A DNA stretch of 27,078 nucleotides from Glomus cerebriforme (GCA_003550305.1 QKYT01000836.1:18719-45796), one strand, 5' to 3'; counted from the stretch's first letter, positions 12,880 through 24,024 are shown. Numbers and translations are program-made. Notes: a model not told the origin generated them from the sequence alone.

Positions 12880-14050
12880 TTAATAATTTTTATTGTAATA
12901 AATTTGATGAAAATTACATAAATTATAAAATATAAAGTCAAAAAATTCTTAGTAATAAACCAAATTTAATATTATAACTATATGTTTCTAAACTAATAAC
13001 TATTTATTCTAGATTATCATATATTTGTTCAATTCTAATTTTGTTTTTTATACCCATTTCTTTACTGTCATTTATCCGTATTTATTGTTTATCCATCAAT
13101 TTTTCCATCCATAATTTTCACACAACAAACTTTATCTCAACCCATCCATGAAAGCAATATGATTTATTGTTTATCATTTATATGTTGGCTTGTTCTTTTT
13201 GCTAAACCATTTTGTTTGATCATTTCCATCTTATAAACCAATATATTTCTTCTTTCAATTCAGAAACATTTTCACAGTTGATAAAGAAGCAATAACCAAT
13301 GGTAAAGGATGATAAAGGATGGTTAGACAAAGAAATAGTTGGCAAAATTTTCCACGAAATTTCTCTTCATAATTATTACAGGTATATGAGAGTAGAGGTT
13401 TAATTGCTCAGAAGAGATTTTTTTTTTTCTAGTTTTTTGCAGCTGAGCAAACTCCTTACTTCTCTGCTCCTTTCGATAACCTTTTAATCTTTCTCTAACA
13501 CTTAATCATTAAACACTTTTTCTCCGCCGCTAACTTTTTCAATTCCCGAAGAAGTTCCAGTTTAGATTTCAAAGATAAAGGTTGATCCATCTATCTCCTG
13601 ATGTGAATTCTTTTGCTTTCATCATCTGTATATTGACTAAGTTATAAAGTTTTGATTGCAGAAATCCAAATTTTCTTTAAAAATCATTGAATCTCCAAAT
13701 TTGTGTGGGTGTTGATATTATGTGAGCTCATAAATAAAGTAGTCAAGATACACTCGACCATCTGACTGGTCTTTCCTTGCCTGATATGAGGAAGACTTCA
13801 TATACAGTATAAGGAAAGTAAGAAGAAGCGAGGTTAAAGGGAGTAGTTGTTAAAAGGATAAAGGTTAAACTGATAACATGTGCTTTAAAATAAGGTAATG
13901 AGCTCTAAGGATATTTGAATATACTCGAAATTCTTTTATATAAAATAAGATGGAATTTTGAAAAAAAAGGACATATTTATATAATTAAAATATCAAGAAT
14001 ATATAAAATGAGTTAAATTATGCATGATAATAATTCATTATTCAATAAAG
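12880..14050 (+). repeat. left arm of a ~3 kb imperfect inverted repeat
   Basis: Read on the plus strand, this segment matches the reverse complement of about 15970-14540 in a colinear series of islands. These include AAAATTACATAAATTATAAA, TAACTATTT, TGTTGGCTTRTTCTTTT, AATCCAAATTTTC, CTCATAAATAAAGTAGTCAA, TCTTTCCTTGCCTGATA, ATACAGTATAAGGAA, GGAGTAGTTGTTAAAA, GAGCTCTAAGGATA and GGAATTTTG. Divergence and indels are considerable. No conserved reading frame is shared by the arms. Boundaries are approximate. I cannot tell a terminal-inverted-repeat or foldback element from two copies of one repeat inserted head to head. Confidence 0.75.
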
Positions 14051-14539
14051 CAAACATTATTACATTATTATTTATTTGTATTTGAAGTATTCATATAATT
14101 TTCTTTGGCAAAGAGATATTGGGTGTTATTATTATTAGTTTATTTTATTTTAACTGTGCCATTCCCGTAGAACAAGATTTAAAATGCAAAAATAAATTAT
14201 CTCTAAAGTTACTGTTGTATCGGGACATAAAATTCATTATATATATAACTTATACATTTTATAATTTACTAGTCTAGTTTGGGATATAGTTAAATTTTGG
14301 TCCCAAGTTTGATTTGTTGGCGTTTCAGGTATATATTTTTTTAATATACAATCAAAAAGAAGTCATGTTTCTAATATATTATGTGGCAAATTAAATTCCN
14401 TATTTGNTTAATCNATTNCTCAATTANGCCTTTTTGATCATGTATAATTTATCAATTAGTTGCGAATTTTGAATACTAGAGAGAAATCATGAGTCATTAA
14501 CCAATTATAGAAACTTTTCATGTGAACAAATAGGAATTT
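14051..14539. other. spacer between the inverted-repeat arms
   Basis: AT-rich, no gene seen. It holds five ambiguous bases within 28 nt (14400, 14407, 14414, 14418, 14427), which suggests sequence variation between copies or nuclei, or assembly difficulty near the palindrome centre. Confidence 0.5.
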
Positions 14540-15970
14540 TACGTGATGTAATTTATTATTGCATTATTGATAATTTTGACTCATTTTTATATTCTTAATA
14601 TTTTTTATTATATAAATACCTCCAAAATTCCATATTATTTTTTTGATTATCATATTAAATATATCAAATTATCCTTAGAGCTCATTCACCTCATTTTAAA
14701 AATGCATTATCAGCAAGATGGATTACTACCTAATTATTATTATAAGTTTATTTTCTCTCTATCCTTTTTAACAACTACTCCCAACTATTCCCTCAATAAA
14801 TTCTTATTATCTTCCTTATACTGTATATGAGGTTTTCCTCTATCAGGCAAGGAAACCAGTAATACCAGTCAGTTAGTTGAGTATCTTCTATCTGGCGGGT
14901 TTGGTAATTTTTTTTTAATTCCTTTAAACTTCCTCTTCTCTTCCTTATACTGTATATAGAGGTCTTCTTCGTATCAGGCAAGGAAAGACCGGTCAGATCT
15001 GGCTGGTTTGGTTTAGACTAGAATTCCCTTTCCATTTTCTTATATACTTATTGACTACTTTATTTATGAGCTCATGTAATACAAACACCCATTCAGATTT
15101 GGAGAAATGAAGTTTAAAGGAAAATTTGGATTCATTTTATGGACATAAACAAAGCTTTATAACTCAGGATATTCTACGATTTCCACGAAGAAATTAAAAA
15201 AATGTGTAAAGATGATGAATATAACGTGGAATTTTTTTTATCGTCAACAAAATTAACTGGTAGTGGTGTAAGAGAGCACCAGAGAGAAAGAGGGGTATGA
15301 AAAAGACATCAAAAAGAAAAGAACGTAAACAAGGATGAAAATTTTTAATAACAAAACAAATAACATAATGATGAAGGACAAAATTACTGAAGAATTAGGT
15401 GGATAGGACGAAGTTTATTTTACCATTCCTTTACAACCAATACTGTAGAAAATTAAAATGGAATGCTGTATGAATTAATATGGAAAAGGTTGAACAAATA
15501 GGTATAGCAAAAGAATAAGCCAACATACAATATGATAAAACAAATATAAAAGGTTATTCAAAACTAAAAATTTTACAACTTTTGAGTTTATATCAAAGTC
15601 TAAAGTGAATCCAGGAAAATTTGAATTATGAACAAATGGGAGAAAACAAATATAGGGAATAAACAAATAGTTAAAATCATAGGTGTAAGATGAATAGAAT
15701 ATCATACGAAAAACTGGGTATATGGGTGGAATAAAGGACAACAAAAAAATTGGTATACAATAGCAACAAAAAATCAGAATTGATCAATTAGAAATAGATA
15801 CAGTATATGATAAATAAATACAAATAGTTATTATTTTGGAAGACATACAGAATAGTTATTATATTAATTTTTAGTTTATTATTTTGTAGAAGATATAATT
15901 TCAATAACACAAATACATATTTCTTTATTTTTTTTATAATTTATGTAATTTTAATCAACTTATTATATTT
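14540..15970 (-). repeat. right arm of the imperfect inverted repeat
   Basis: Reverse-complement partner of 12880-14050 (islands listed there). It is longer mainly because a segment carrying the CCTTATACTGTATA to CAGGCAAGGAAA motif is present twice, at 14814-14856 and 14943-14990, each followed by TCTGGCNGGTTTGGT. The left arm has it once (13768-13816, other strand). Frames at 14567-14830, 14793-14981 and 15475-15744 lie inside the arm, are not kept in the other arm, and look non-coding. Confidence 0.75.
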
Positions 15971-16223
15971 ACTAAAAATGAATGAATAATAAATAATAAA
16001 TTTCTATTAAATTGTTTAAAAATATGATTGAGAGATGAAAATAATTTATCATATTCTATAAAAAATAAAATTGCAATATTTTCTTATTGTTGCTGCTGAT
16101 TCAACAAGTGAATATACTATTTAGATCAAAAATTTTCATCACACTATTATATATATTATTCTTATTATAGCAGGGTACGTTCCAACAGTATATATCCCAA
16201 ACATATCCCGTTGAAGTTTCATA
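15971..16223. other. AT-rich spacer
   Basis: Nothing recognised between the inverted-repeat structure and the BACK-domain relic. Confidence 0.4.
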
Positions 16224-16774
16224 TCAATGTTTAGTTTCATATTTGATGCCATATGATACGACAAGTATGTTATTAAACAAATTATTTGGTAATATTTCTT
16301 TAAAAGGATATACTTTTAAAGAAAATCTTCTGAAGATATATAATAAAACCTAATTATTTGAATAAACCTGCTTAATCTTCTTTTTATCATTGTACTTTCA
16401 TTTTTTTTTCCAATTTTTAATATCTTTTTGAATAACGGGATTCTATCCACATGCCCAATTTAGTAAATTTTCCAAATAATAATTTCATCACTGACATAAA
16501 AATCATCTCTTTTTATCATTATTTATAAATTAGATGGATTGAAAGTAAGAAATTTAATTGATTTAAATAAGGTATCAGGTTTGTGACAAATTTGTAGAAG
16601 GCAAAAATCCTATAATTTATCAAGGGATTTTTTTTCAATAATTTCAAGAACACTTTTAGCAATAAAATCATGATGATTTTCTCCAACCAAAGTTTCTTAA
16701 ATGTATTTAGTTAAAGGTTGAAATTCAAATTCATCTGATGCTGTCAAAAGATACGAGATTGTAATTTCATTAAA
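16224..16774 (-). pseudogene. decayed BTB-BACK domain gene fragment
   Basis: Conceptual translation of the minus strand, with stops and frame changes, reads ISYLLTASDEFEFQPLTKYI, stop, ETLVGENHHDFIAKSVLEII, then MIKRDDFYVSDEIIIWK. Further on it reads SRFIQIIRFYYISSEDF and EILPNNLFNNIL. This is the order of the BTB C-terminal helix and BACK domain in fungal BTB-BACK (often TLDc or Kelch) proteins: the ASDE helix, a KRDDL-like then W helix, and the IRFxxISSEDF motif. In-frame stops occur after TKYI, SLDKL, PSNL and EDFL. The BTB fold itself and any TLDc part are missing. These proteins are adaptors, often for cullin-3 ligases (known). This copy cannot make one. Confidence 0.75.
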
Positions 16775-17432
16775 TCAATACTTTCTAAAATATTGTTTAA
16801 ATAATTCACAAAATATAACTAGTGAATTTAAATAGTATGAATGGAGTAGCTTTTGAACATATGATATCTTATTTAAAATAATTATAATTTTAAAAATTTG
16901 CATAATATTTATTACAAATTATAATACTAAAGAGACTAATATTGAACATTCTATTTCGCAATATTGCAAATTCAAAGTTCGTTTATGCGCAATACTTGTC
17001 AATTTTTGAATACTAGTGTGCGTTAAAATCATATTTTAGATATGCTGGTTAGAATATCAAAGATGGCATTTTGTTGTTTATAAAAAAAAATAATAGGGTT
17101 AAAAAATTTATATGAATAAAATTAGAGTAGGAAAGGTCATTTTTTAAGACACGAAAAATTTGAAGTCGCTGCGGAATGCGGATAACTGCGCCGCATGAAA
17201 TCATGTGATATAGTCTTAACAAATTTATTGAAAATTACGATAATACAGATCATAATTGCTCATTTCAGTCGTTTGTTGATTTTTTTTATTGTGAAAAAAA
17301 AGAAGTAAAACTATTAAATCACTGATAAGCTATAATTTCTATAATTTGTAACGCATATTTATTACAAACCTAAAAAAAATTTTAGGAAGTTTTATAAAAA
17401 AAATCACTAAATAATAAATACAAGGAAACATC
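16775..17432. other. gene-free AT-rich region
   Basis: No gene is supported. A small GC-rich patch (17165-17196: GCTGCGGAATGCGG, then CTGCGCCGCATG) stands out against the AT background, but I cannot assign it. Confidence 0.4.
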
Positions 17433-17809
17433 ATGAATTTTAACACACGAGCACCCAAATCTTTTAGTAATCTCGTACCCAATGAAATTGTAGATAACCC
17501 TTCGGTTTTTTAGTTTTTTTGTATATTATTTATTCATTTAATTGATTAATTAAAAAAAATTTGTTAAAAAAAAAAAATAATACCTTGATTCTTAGATACC
17601 GATGTATCAACCGGATGACGCAAAAAGTTCCAGCCTGGTTTGATTTTATTTTAACTTTAATAAATTTGACAAAAAAAATAAATCACGTGTATACAAAATT
17701 TTGGCGCAGTATAATGTCATCTAAATTAATAAATAACGTATTTCAAGCAATTCCTTTTTTAAAAAAATTCATTAAACCATATTTAGCCGCTTTTTGTAAT
17801 TCATAACCA
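17433..17809 (+). pseudogene. possible HMG-box-like gene relic (two exons)
   Basis: A short frame 17433-17513 reads MNFNTRAPKSFSNLV, then PNEIVDNPSVF and a TAG. Downstream of an acceptor-like TTCTTAG (17595), an open frame to 17806 reads YRCINRMTQKVPAWFDF, NLTKKINHVYTKFWRSIM and VFQAIPFLKKFIKPYL. The spacing of the Trp (FWRS) and the helix before it resembles helix 2 of an HMG box, and Rhizophagus has many divergent MATA-HMG genes (known). No clean splice joins the two parts and the match is from pattern memory only, so the family call is tentative. A diverged second copy of the first exon lies near 18690-18840. Confidence 0.35.
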
Positions 17810-18350
17810 GCTAATGTTGGCACCAATCAGTATATATCCTTTTCCGTTATAAAGTTTTCTCCATCCATCCAAAATTTCATTTATAAAGTTTTGGGACAAC
17901 CTAAAAGCGATTAATAAAAAAAGGTCTGTACGTGTAATAATTATACAATTGAATTTCTTTTGATTCCATAATTAAGTTCGGTGGTTTTCGGCAGTTTTGA
18001 CAGTTTCGGCATTTGGTTTAGTTGGTAAAATCTTAATAAGTTAAGTAATGCTGAACACGTTTACCAATACCACTGTACAATCAAAAAAATTATTTGAATG
18101 TTTAATCCATCAATTTTACCTATTTTCATCTAAAATATCAGTATTTTTTAAATAAATTCAACCAATTAATGTTATAAACTTTAATAAATTAATCGACAAA
18201 TTTACTTAAACAAGTATCCATAAATAAAATTTTTGTTTTTTTTTTTTGAAACACTGGATTTTAAAATCCTGTCAGTGAAATCTCATTTTACAACTTATTC
18301 ATCATAATTTCGGTCGCAGATTTCAGATTTGTAAAAGAAATGTTATGATT
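17810..18350. other. intergenic, small palindrome only
   Basis: No gene seen. The perfect 14-bp palindrome GGATTTTAAAATCC at 18256-18269 is framed by CACT (18252-18255) and AGTG (18274-18277), forming a nested inverted repeat. Role unknown. Confidence 0.5.
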
Positions 18351-18393
18351 CACAAACAGCTCAAGGAAATATGATAGAGATCTACTATAAATA
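18351..18393 (+). promoter_or_regulatory. promoter-like relic matching the kinase promoter
   Basis: CACAAACAG (18351-18359) and GATCTACTATAAATA (ending 18393) recur with nearly the same spacing upstream of the intact kinase gene (CACAAACAG 20708-20716, the same 15-mer ending at 20753). No kinase reading frame follows here. It may be a leftover promoter of a lost paralogue. Confidence 0.5.
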
Positions 18394-18689
18394 ATACTAT
18401 TCCTTAAAACATAAAGTTTTTGAATTTATAATGTAGTAATTTCCACCTGCATTGCAAGTCATTTAGGACTTTGAAGGAAGTTTAGAATAGTTTTAAAACA
18501 CCGTTTTTGACTTTACATATAAATAATTGATATTACTGTCTTTGCCAATTGTTTCTAAATGCTTTTACTGAACACTAAGAACTTGCAGAGCAGCTAAACT
18601 ACGTAGTTTTTAAAGCTAATCGACTAACTGCGCCAAAAACTGACACACATTTCATAGTTTTTACCAGACTTTATAGTGTTACGTAAATG

Positions 18690-18840
18690 TAAATACTGAA
18701 ATTATAGTAATTTTGCTGCACGAACACTTAATTCTCTCCAGATTTCTTTAAACCCAACTCTTTTAATAATCTACCTATTGAAGTTGTAGAATATCCTCTA
18801 ATTAATTAATTAAAAAAAAAATACCTTGAATTTAGGCAAA
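18690..18840 (+). pseudogene. diverged second copy of the 17433 exon
   Basis: AGTAATTTTGCTGCACGAACAC followed by CTTTTAATAATCTACCTATTG and GAAGTTGTAGAATATCC parallels 17432-17500, including the following ATTAATTAAAAAAAA and TACCTTGA intron-like sequence. A frame reads SFNNLPIEVVEYPL against SFSNLVPNEIVDNP in the first copy. No downstream HMG-like frame is found, so this is a remnant. Confidence 0.45.
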
Positions 18841-20700
18841 GTATGTAAATTTATTTTTAATTATGGTAATTCTATATTTTTACAGTAAAATACAAATGTA
18901 AAAAGTAATTCATTTAAAACTAGCGAATTTCATCATCTTATATGAGTTTGTATTAAGAAAAACATATATATAATCTTTTAAAAAAAAGAAAAGTGAAATG
19001 GTAAAATTCCTTCTTGTCCTCGGATTTTGCTAACTCTTTCGAGAGTAGAATTACAGTATTTCTGATGTATTATATTAAGAATTGGAGAGAACTTTTTGTT
19101 GGTGATACGAAAGTGTTTCTAAATTTACCGGAAGTTTTAAGAATTTGCCATTAGTATTACAGAAAATTTTGGAAATTCTTTATAGAAAGGTAAATGTGCT
19201 TAGTAATTTTATTTTAATTTATGCAATATGTGATATGATCCACGAAAGTTGCCACAATTCTTGTGCTACTTTTTTTTCTTTTGATAGTATAATTTCTAAG
19301 TTGAAGGTATTTATAATTTTTATGATATTATAACAATGATGGAAATTTATATTAAACTATTATAAACCTCGGGACTTATAGTATATTTTTAACGTCCAAT
19401 TAATTTGGCCTATCTAAATCACTATTATAAATAATTTTATCGAAATATTATTTTTTTTCTTTTACAGAAAGTTTCATATAACATATAAATTATTTTAAAT
19501 ATTATAAAACATTTTGATAATTTTCAACGTCATGTTTGAAGAAATAATTGAATTATGTATTACATAATTTATTTATTGATATATATACACTCTAGCTTAA
19601 AAAACAATCTATTTATGGTAACGAATTTTTACGATAATACTATTCGACGTTCGGACTATTAATATATTAGTATAATATTTGTGTTAAATAATTTTAATAA
19701 GAATCGAGAATTCAAATGATGGATGATTCAAAAAAAAAAATAAATTATTTCTTAGAATGATAAAATCAATCGAGTGCTTCAAAAATTACCACGAAAAAAA
19801 TTGGTAATCACAAAAAAAAAAAATTTTTTTAATTTAAAAACTCATAATTAATAAGAATATATTAATTACTATAATATATTTTATTGGTTGACATGATAAA
19901 ATTGCCTTGAAATGATTAAAACAATTATGAATAACAAAGCGTTAAAGAAAATTTGGTAATGTAAATACTGTGCCATAACGAATTTTTTTTAAGATGCATT
20001 TTTTACTTTTTATTTCTATTTAAAGACCGAATATAAGCTTAAAAATCAATTGAATTTACAGCTAAGGTAAGTTAAATAACCAATAATAAAAAAATTGTTT
20101 TATGCTGAAAAAACTATCACCTCGAGAGCAAAAATCAGGCATAATTTTTTTTTTATTCGATTATCTGGTAATACAAATTTATTTTGTTTTTTTTTAAAAA
20201 AAAATAAAGTAACCCATAAAGTTTTTGTCGTGACCGAGAAAAAATTTGCAAACTATGATAGATTATAGTACTCCGAATTCTAAATCTTCTGTTACTAATA
20301 TAGAGTATGCACCATAACAATAGTATACTGTATATTCTTTAAATAAATAAATTGTATAACAAATAATTGTGAAAATAAACAGTGTGTCTTACTTAGTTAT
20401 CCAAATTTCCTTAAATAAATAAATTGTAACAATTATCTTGTTTCATTGTTCAATCAAAAAAAAAATTGGTTTATTGTTCAATGAAAGTTTCTGTAGTAAA
20501 TATGACTGCAATTTATTTTTAAATGTAACCACATTGTCTTCTATGGCAATAATTACGCTAATACTTCCTGATTATATGCATATTTCATTAAATAATTCTA
20601 TAACGTAATTTACCCTTCGAAAGAACTTTCGAGTTCTTATTTATGTTGTACTATGGCAAATTCTTAAATTCTATGCATATGAAAATATAGAAAATAATTT
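18841..20700. other. gene-poor region with one weak relic
   Basis: No intact gene. A 62-aa frame at 19145-19333 (PLVLQKILEILYRKVNVLSN, then a Cys/His-containing part) may be an old exon, but has no recognised family. A direct repeat CTTAAATAAATAAATTGTA occurs twice near 20337 and 20410. CGAAAG AA CTTTCG (near 20618-20631) is a small inverted repeat about 180 bp upstream of the kinase ATG. Confidence 0.35.
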
Positions 20701-20745
20701 TCCGTATCACAAACAGAAAGTTCTATATTGATAAAATGGATCTAC

Positions 20746-20753
20746 TATAAATA
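20746..20753 (+). promoter_or_regulatory. TATA box of the kinase gene
   Basis: TATAAATA lies 49 bp upstream of the kinase ATG at 20802, within GATCTACTATAAATA. Distance and sequence fit a core promoter. The same block recurs at 18379-18393. Confidence 0.6.
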
Positions 20754-20801
20754 CAGTATGTCAAATTTTCTTTTTTATCGATACTTGCTTGTAACATAAA
20801 A

Positions 20802-23377
20802 ATGGAACTTGTAAATACAAATGATGAAAATTCTTTTGATCCAACGTCAAAATTAAAATCTAGTCCAATACCGATTACATTTGTTTCTTTTAATGAAAAT
20901 GATAAAAATTGTATTTATTGCGAAAATGAATACACTAAGACACGTTTTTCTTATCAAAAATACTGCAAAAAATGTTTATCGCATTATATTACTGACATAA
21001 CTGATGATAATAAATATTTGGACGTATATTTATACACAAGAAACTTAGAATGTAATGAACATGAAATAAATAGAACAAAAGAACCACAAAATATTCAAGA
21101 ATGCTGTAGAAACTGTCTGGAAATTTTATGTTTTAAACAAATACCCGTATATAATATACATATTGCTGTCGAAGACATAAATAATTACTTTGACATATAC
21201 AATAATGTGATTGAAAGTGAAAAATATTGTAAATTATGTGGAAAGTCATTATATCAAGGAACAGAGGAATTTGAATTAAAACAGTTCAAATTATGTTCAG
21301 ATTGTTATAGAATTTCTTCCGGATGGATAGAATCAACATTGACTAAAAAACCTATTCCAATTCTTTATTTACCATGGTGGCATAATATTTCTTATTGTGA
21401 TTCTTGTAAAATAAAATTAACATCAACATCAGACTGTCAGAAGTATTGTACACATTGTTATATATTTTATATTGGATGTAGATATTGTCTAACAACAAAT
21501 ATTATTTTTGGACATACAAATCAATCTGAATGTAAAAAGTGTAAAAGAGTATTATCTGTCATAAATATCAGCAGTGGCAATAGTGATCTAGATGATTTTC
21601 TTCTTAATAACATGAGAATTAATATAAATGATAATTTAAAGATTTTTAGTAATGTAAAAGTTATTGATAAATATTTTAGACCGATTTGTGTATTAGACTC
21701 TATTTATCATAAAGTAGAACGAATAATAAAATGGATACCATATGTTCAGTTTACAAATGTGAAACAAATAGCAAAAGGAGGATTTGGCATTATATATCAA
21801 GCGGATTGGCCAAGATTTAAATATGGTAGTAGTCAAAGAGTCATTTTAAAAAGATTTGAAAATTCTCAAAGTATCAGCAAATATTTTTTAAATGAGGTAA
21901 ATATATTCTGTTATTTATACAGTATTTTCTTCAAACTTTTTTTTATTAAAATAGATACATCTTAATTCCTATTTATCTCTAATTTTATAGTTAAAATCTA
22001 ATCATACTTGTTATAAAATTGAACATCATATTATTGAAACTTATGGTATTACACAAGATCCTGATTCGGGGGATTATGCGATAGTTATGCGATATGCAAC
22101 CGAAGGCGATTTACATAATTATTTACAAAAGAATTTTAATAACATTACATGGAATAAACAAAAATTATCTATTTTATGGCAAATTTCAGAAGGGTATTTA
22201 TATTTTGAATGCATTAGTTAATTGCAATTTGTGATATAATTTACTAATTATTGTTTATTTTAGACTTGAAACTATACATAATGTAGAATTTGTTCATCGA
22301 GATTTTCATAGTGGAAATATATTGTTTGATATTTCTGATCATAGAACAAATAGCAGGCATTATTGGAAAATTGGAGATCTAGGATTATCACAACCTGCAA
22401 ATAATACTTCATCAAATAATGAAATATATGGAGTAATACCTTATATTGCACCAGAAATATTTNAAGGATCTGAATTTTCTAAAGAATCTGATGTTTATTG
22501 TATGGGTATGATTATGTGGGAACTTACAACAGGTTGTAAACCTTTTGCTAATGTTGAACATGATCATATTCTTATTTATAAAATTCTTNATGGAGTACGA
22601 CCTGAAATTACAGAAGATACACCAGAATGTTATGCTGATTTAATGAAAAGTTGTTGGAATCCTGATCCCCAAAAAAGATCTTCTATAAAAAAAATTCGTA
22701 CTACTTTTGGTAGTTGGTTTTTTAAAAATAAAAATAGAGAACAATTTGATCAAGCTGAAATAAAAAGAAATGAGTTAATAAGTTCAAAGAAGCTTGGTCC
22801 TGAATTTTCTAAAAAACCACATTCGAAAGCCATTTATACAAGTAGACCATTAAGCCTTTTAATTTCCAAATGTTCATCTATCGATTCATCATCGATAATT
22901 TCATTTGACAAAAAACAAGGTATTGCTTAAAATGATTAATAATTCCAAAAATATTTAAACTAACTCATTAATAAATTTGAAATTTTTCTTTAGATTATAT
23001 TTCAGAAGAACTAGAGTTTGATATAAATAATGAAGATTATATTTCAAAAGAACTAGAGTTTGATATAAATAATGAAAGGTATTTAAAATTATAAGAAAAC
23101 AGAAAAATAATTTTTTGAATTTATTAATAATTTTTATTATTTAATTCTATCATTAAAATTCTTCAACCACTTGGTATTCAAATGCAAGTTATGCCAGTAG
23201 CCCCTTAAACGTACTTCCAAATTCTTCAAGAAAGCGAAATATAGAAGAATTAAATATTGAAACTCATGACAGTAATGGTAAATATTTATTTGTTTTTACG
23301 TTATGTATACATTTATTTCTTTTTTAATCTTGAATAAATTTAAAATAGGAAAACATATTAGAACAAGTTACAGTTAA
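20802..23377 (+). CDS. protein kinase with Cys-rich N-terminal region
   Basis: Predicted Ser/Thr or Tyr-kinase-like enzyme of the family greatly expanded in Rhizophagus. Six exons: 20802-21896, 21991-22193, 22264-22919, 22994-23078, 23198-23277 and 23349-23377; 715 aa with consistent phases. Residues 37-260 hold many Cys pairs (CIYC, CKKC, CRNC, CKLC, CSDC, CDSC, CTHC, CRYC, CKKC), zinc-ribbon-like. The kinase domain runs from about 316 to 570: glycine loop AKGGFGIIYQADW, ATP Lys about 350 (VILK), catalytic HRDFHSGN (Asp about 446), DLG in place of DFG (Asp about 471), APE about 495-497, W and R of the C-lobe (SCWNPDPQKRSS). All catalytic residues are present, so it is likely active. Exon 4 is a 42-bp tandem duplication. 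The tail includes SSRKRNIEELNIE. Ambiguous bases at 22463 (codon NAA) and 22589 (codon NAT) leave residue 500 and one other unresolved; NAA could be a stop, but Lys, Gln or Glu is likelier. Confidence 0.9.
22993..23076 (+). repeat. 42-bp tandem duplication inside kinase exon 4
   Basis: Units 22993-23034 and 23035-23076 differ at one base (G 23005 versus A 23047). In protein they give DYISEELEFDINNE and DYISKELEFDINNE back to back. The first unit starts at the G of the AG acceptor. The frame is kept (14 residues per unit). Confidence 0.95.
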
Positions 23378-24024
23378 CTATAGACGTTGGAAGTTAAATA
23401 TTCGTTATTTACAAATGCAAAGTTTAAAAGCAAAGTTTAAAACATTGCAAATAATTTTTTATCAAACTTCGTTTAAAGAAATGAGAATTCGAATTTCTTA
23501 GCATATTGCAATTTATTCTTCATGGATAATTTTGTACTTATTTCCTTATTTTCTAGTATTTATAATACATACAATTTTGAATTATTTTAATAACTTTTAA
23601 TTAGTATAATGCATTCTACAATAGAAATAGGCTGAATATTATTAAATAAATTTTCATTTTTTATTGTTATTATTTGTGCATCTTTGGTTTTTAAATTTAT
23701 GCAAAAGAAAGGACGTGTTTCAAGCTTAGCAGTAAAAGTCAACGAAGCGTATATAGTAAAGTAATCCAATTTTTAATTTATTCTAATTTTATGAAATGAT
23801 TAAAATCGAACGAGTCTTTTTCTTTCATAAGTGGATATCACAGCCCAATTTGTGCCAATTACGTGTTAGAATAAAATTTTGAAATTTTGTGATTCAATTT
23901 AAATTGGATATAATTTATTCAGTTATTTTTTACTATTTTATTAGTTAAAGAGCAGTTAATTTTTGTATTCGTGATTTTATGGTATCTTATCTATCATAGT
24001 CTTAAAGTTCAAACATTTCATATT
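23378..24024. other. 3' flank of the kinase gene, no gene
   Basis: No coding unit is supported. A short direct repeat GCAAAGTTTAAAA occurs twice near 23417-23441. The minus-strand frame 23769-23587 has no family features. Confidence 0.5.

Noticed and set aside
14567..14981. Two short frames in the right repeat arm
   Set aside because: They span repeat sequence with indels relative to the other arm and have no recognised protein content.
15475..15744. Hydrophobic 89-aa minus-strand frame in the right repeat arm
   Set aside because: The matching part of the left arm does not keep this frame, so there is no sign of coding selection.
18008..18045. TTTGGTTTAGTTGGT resembling a tRNA A box
   Set aside because: No B box follows within tRNA range and no acceptor stem pairs.
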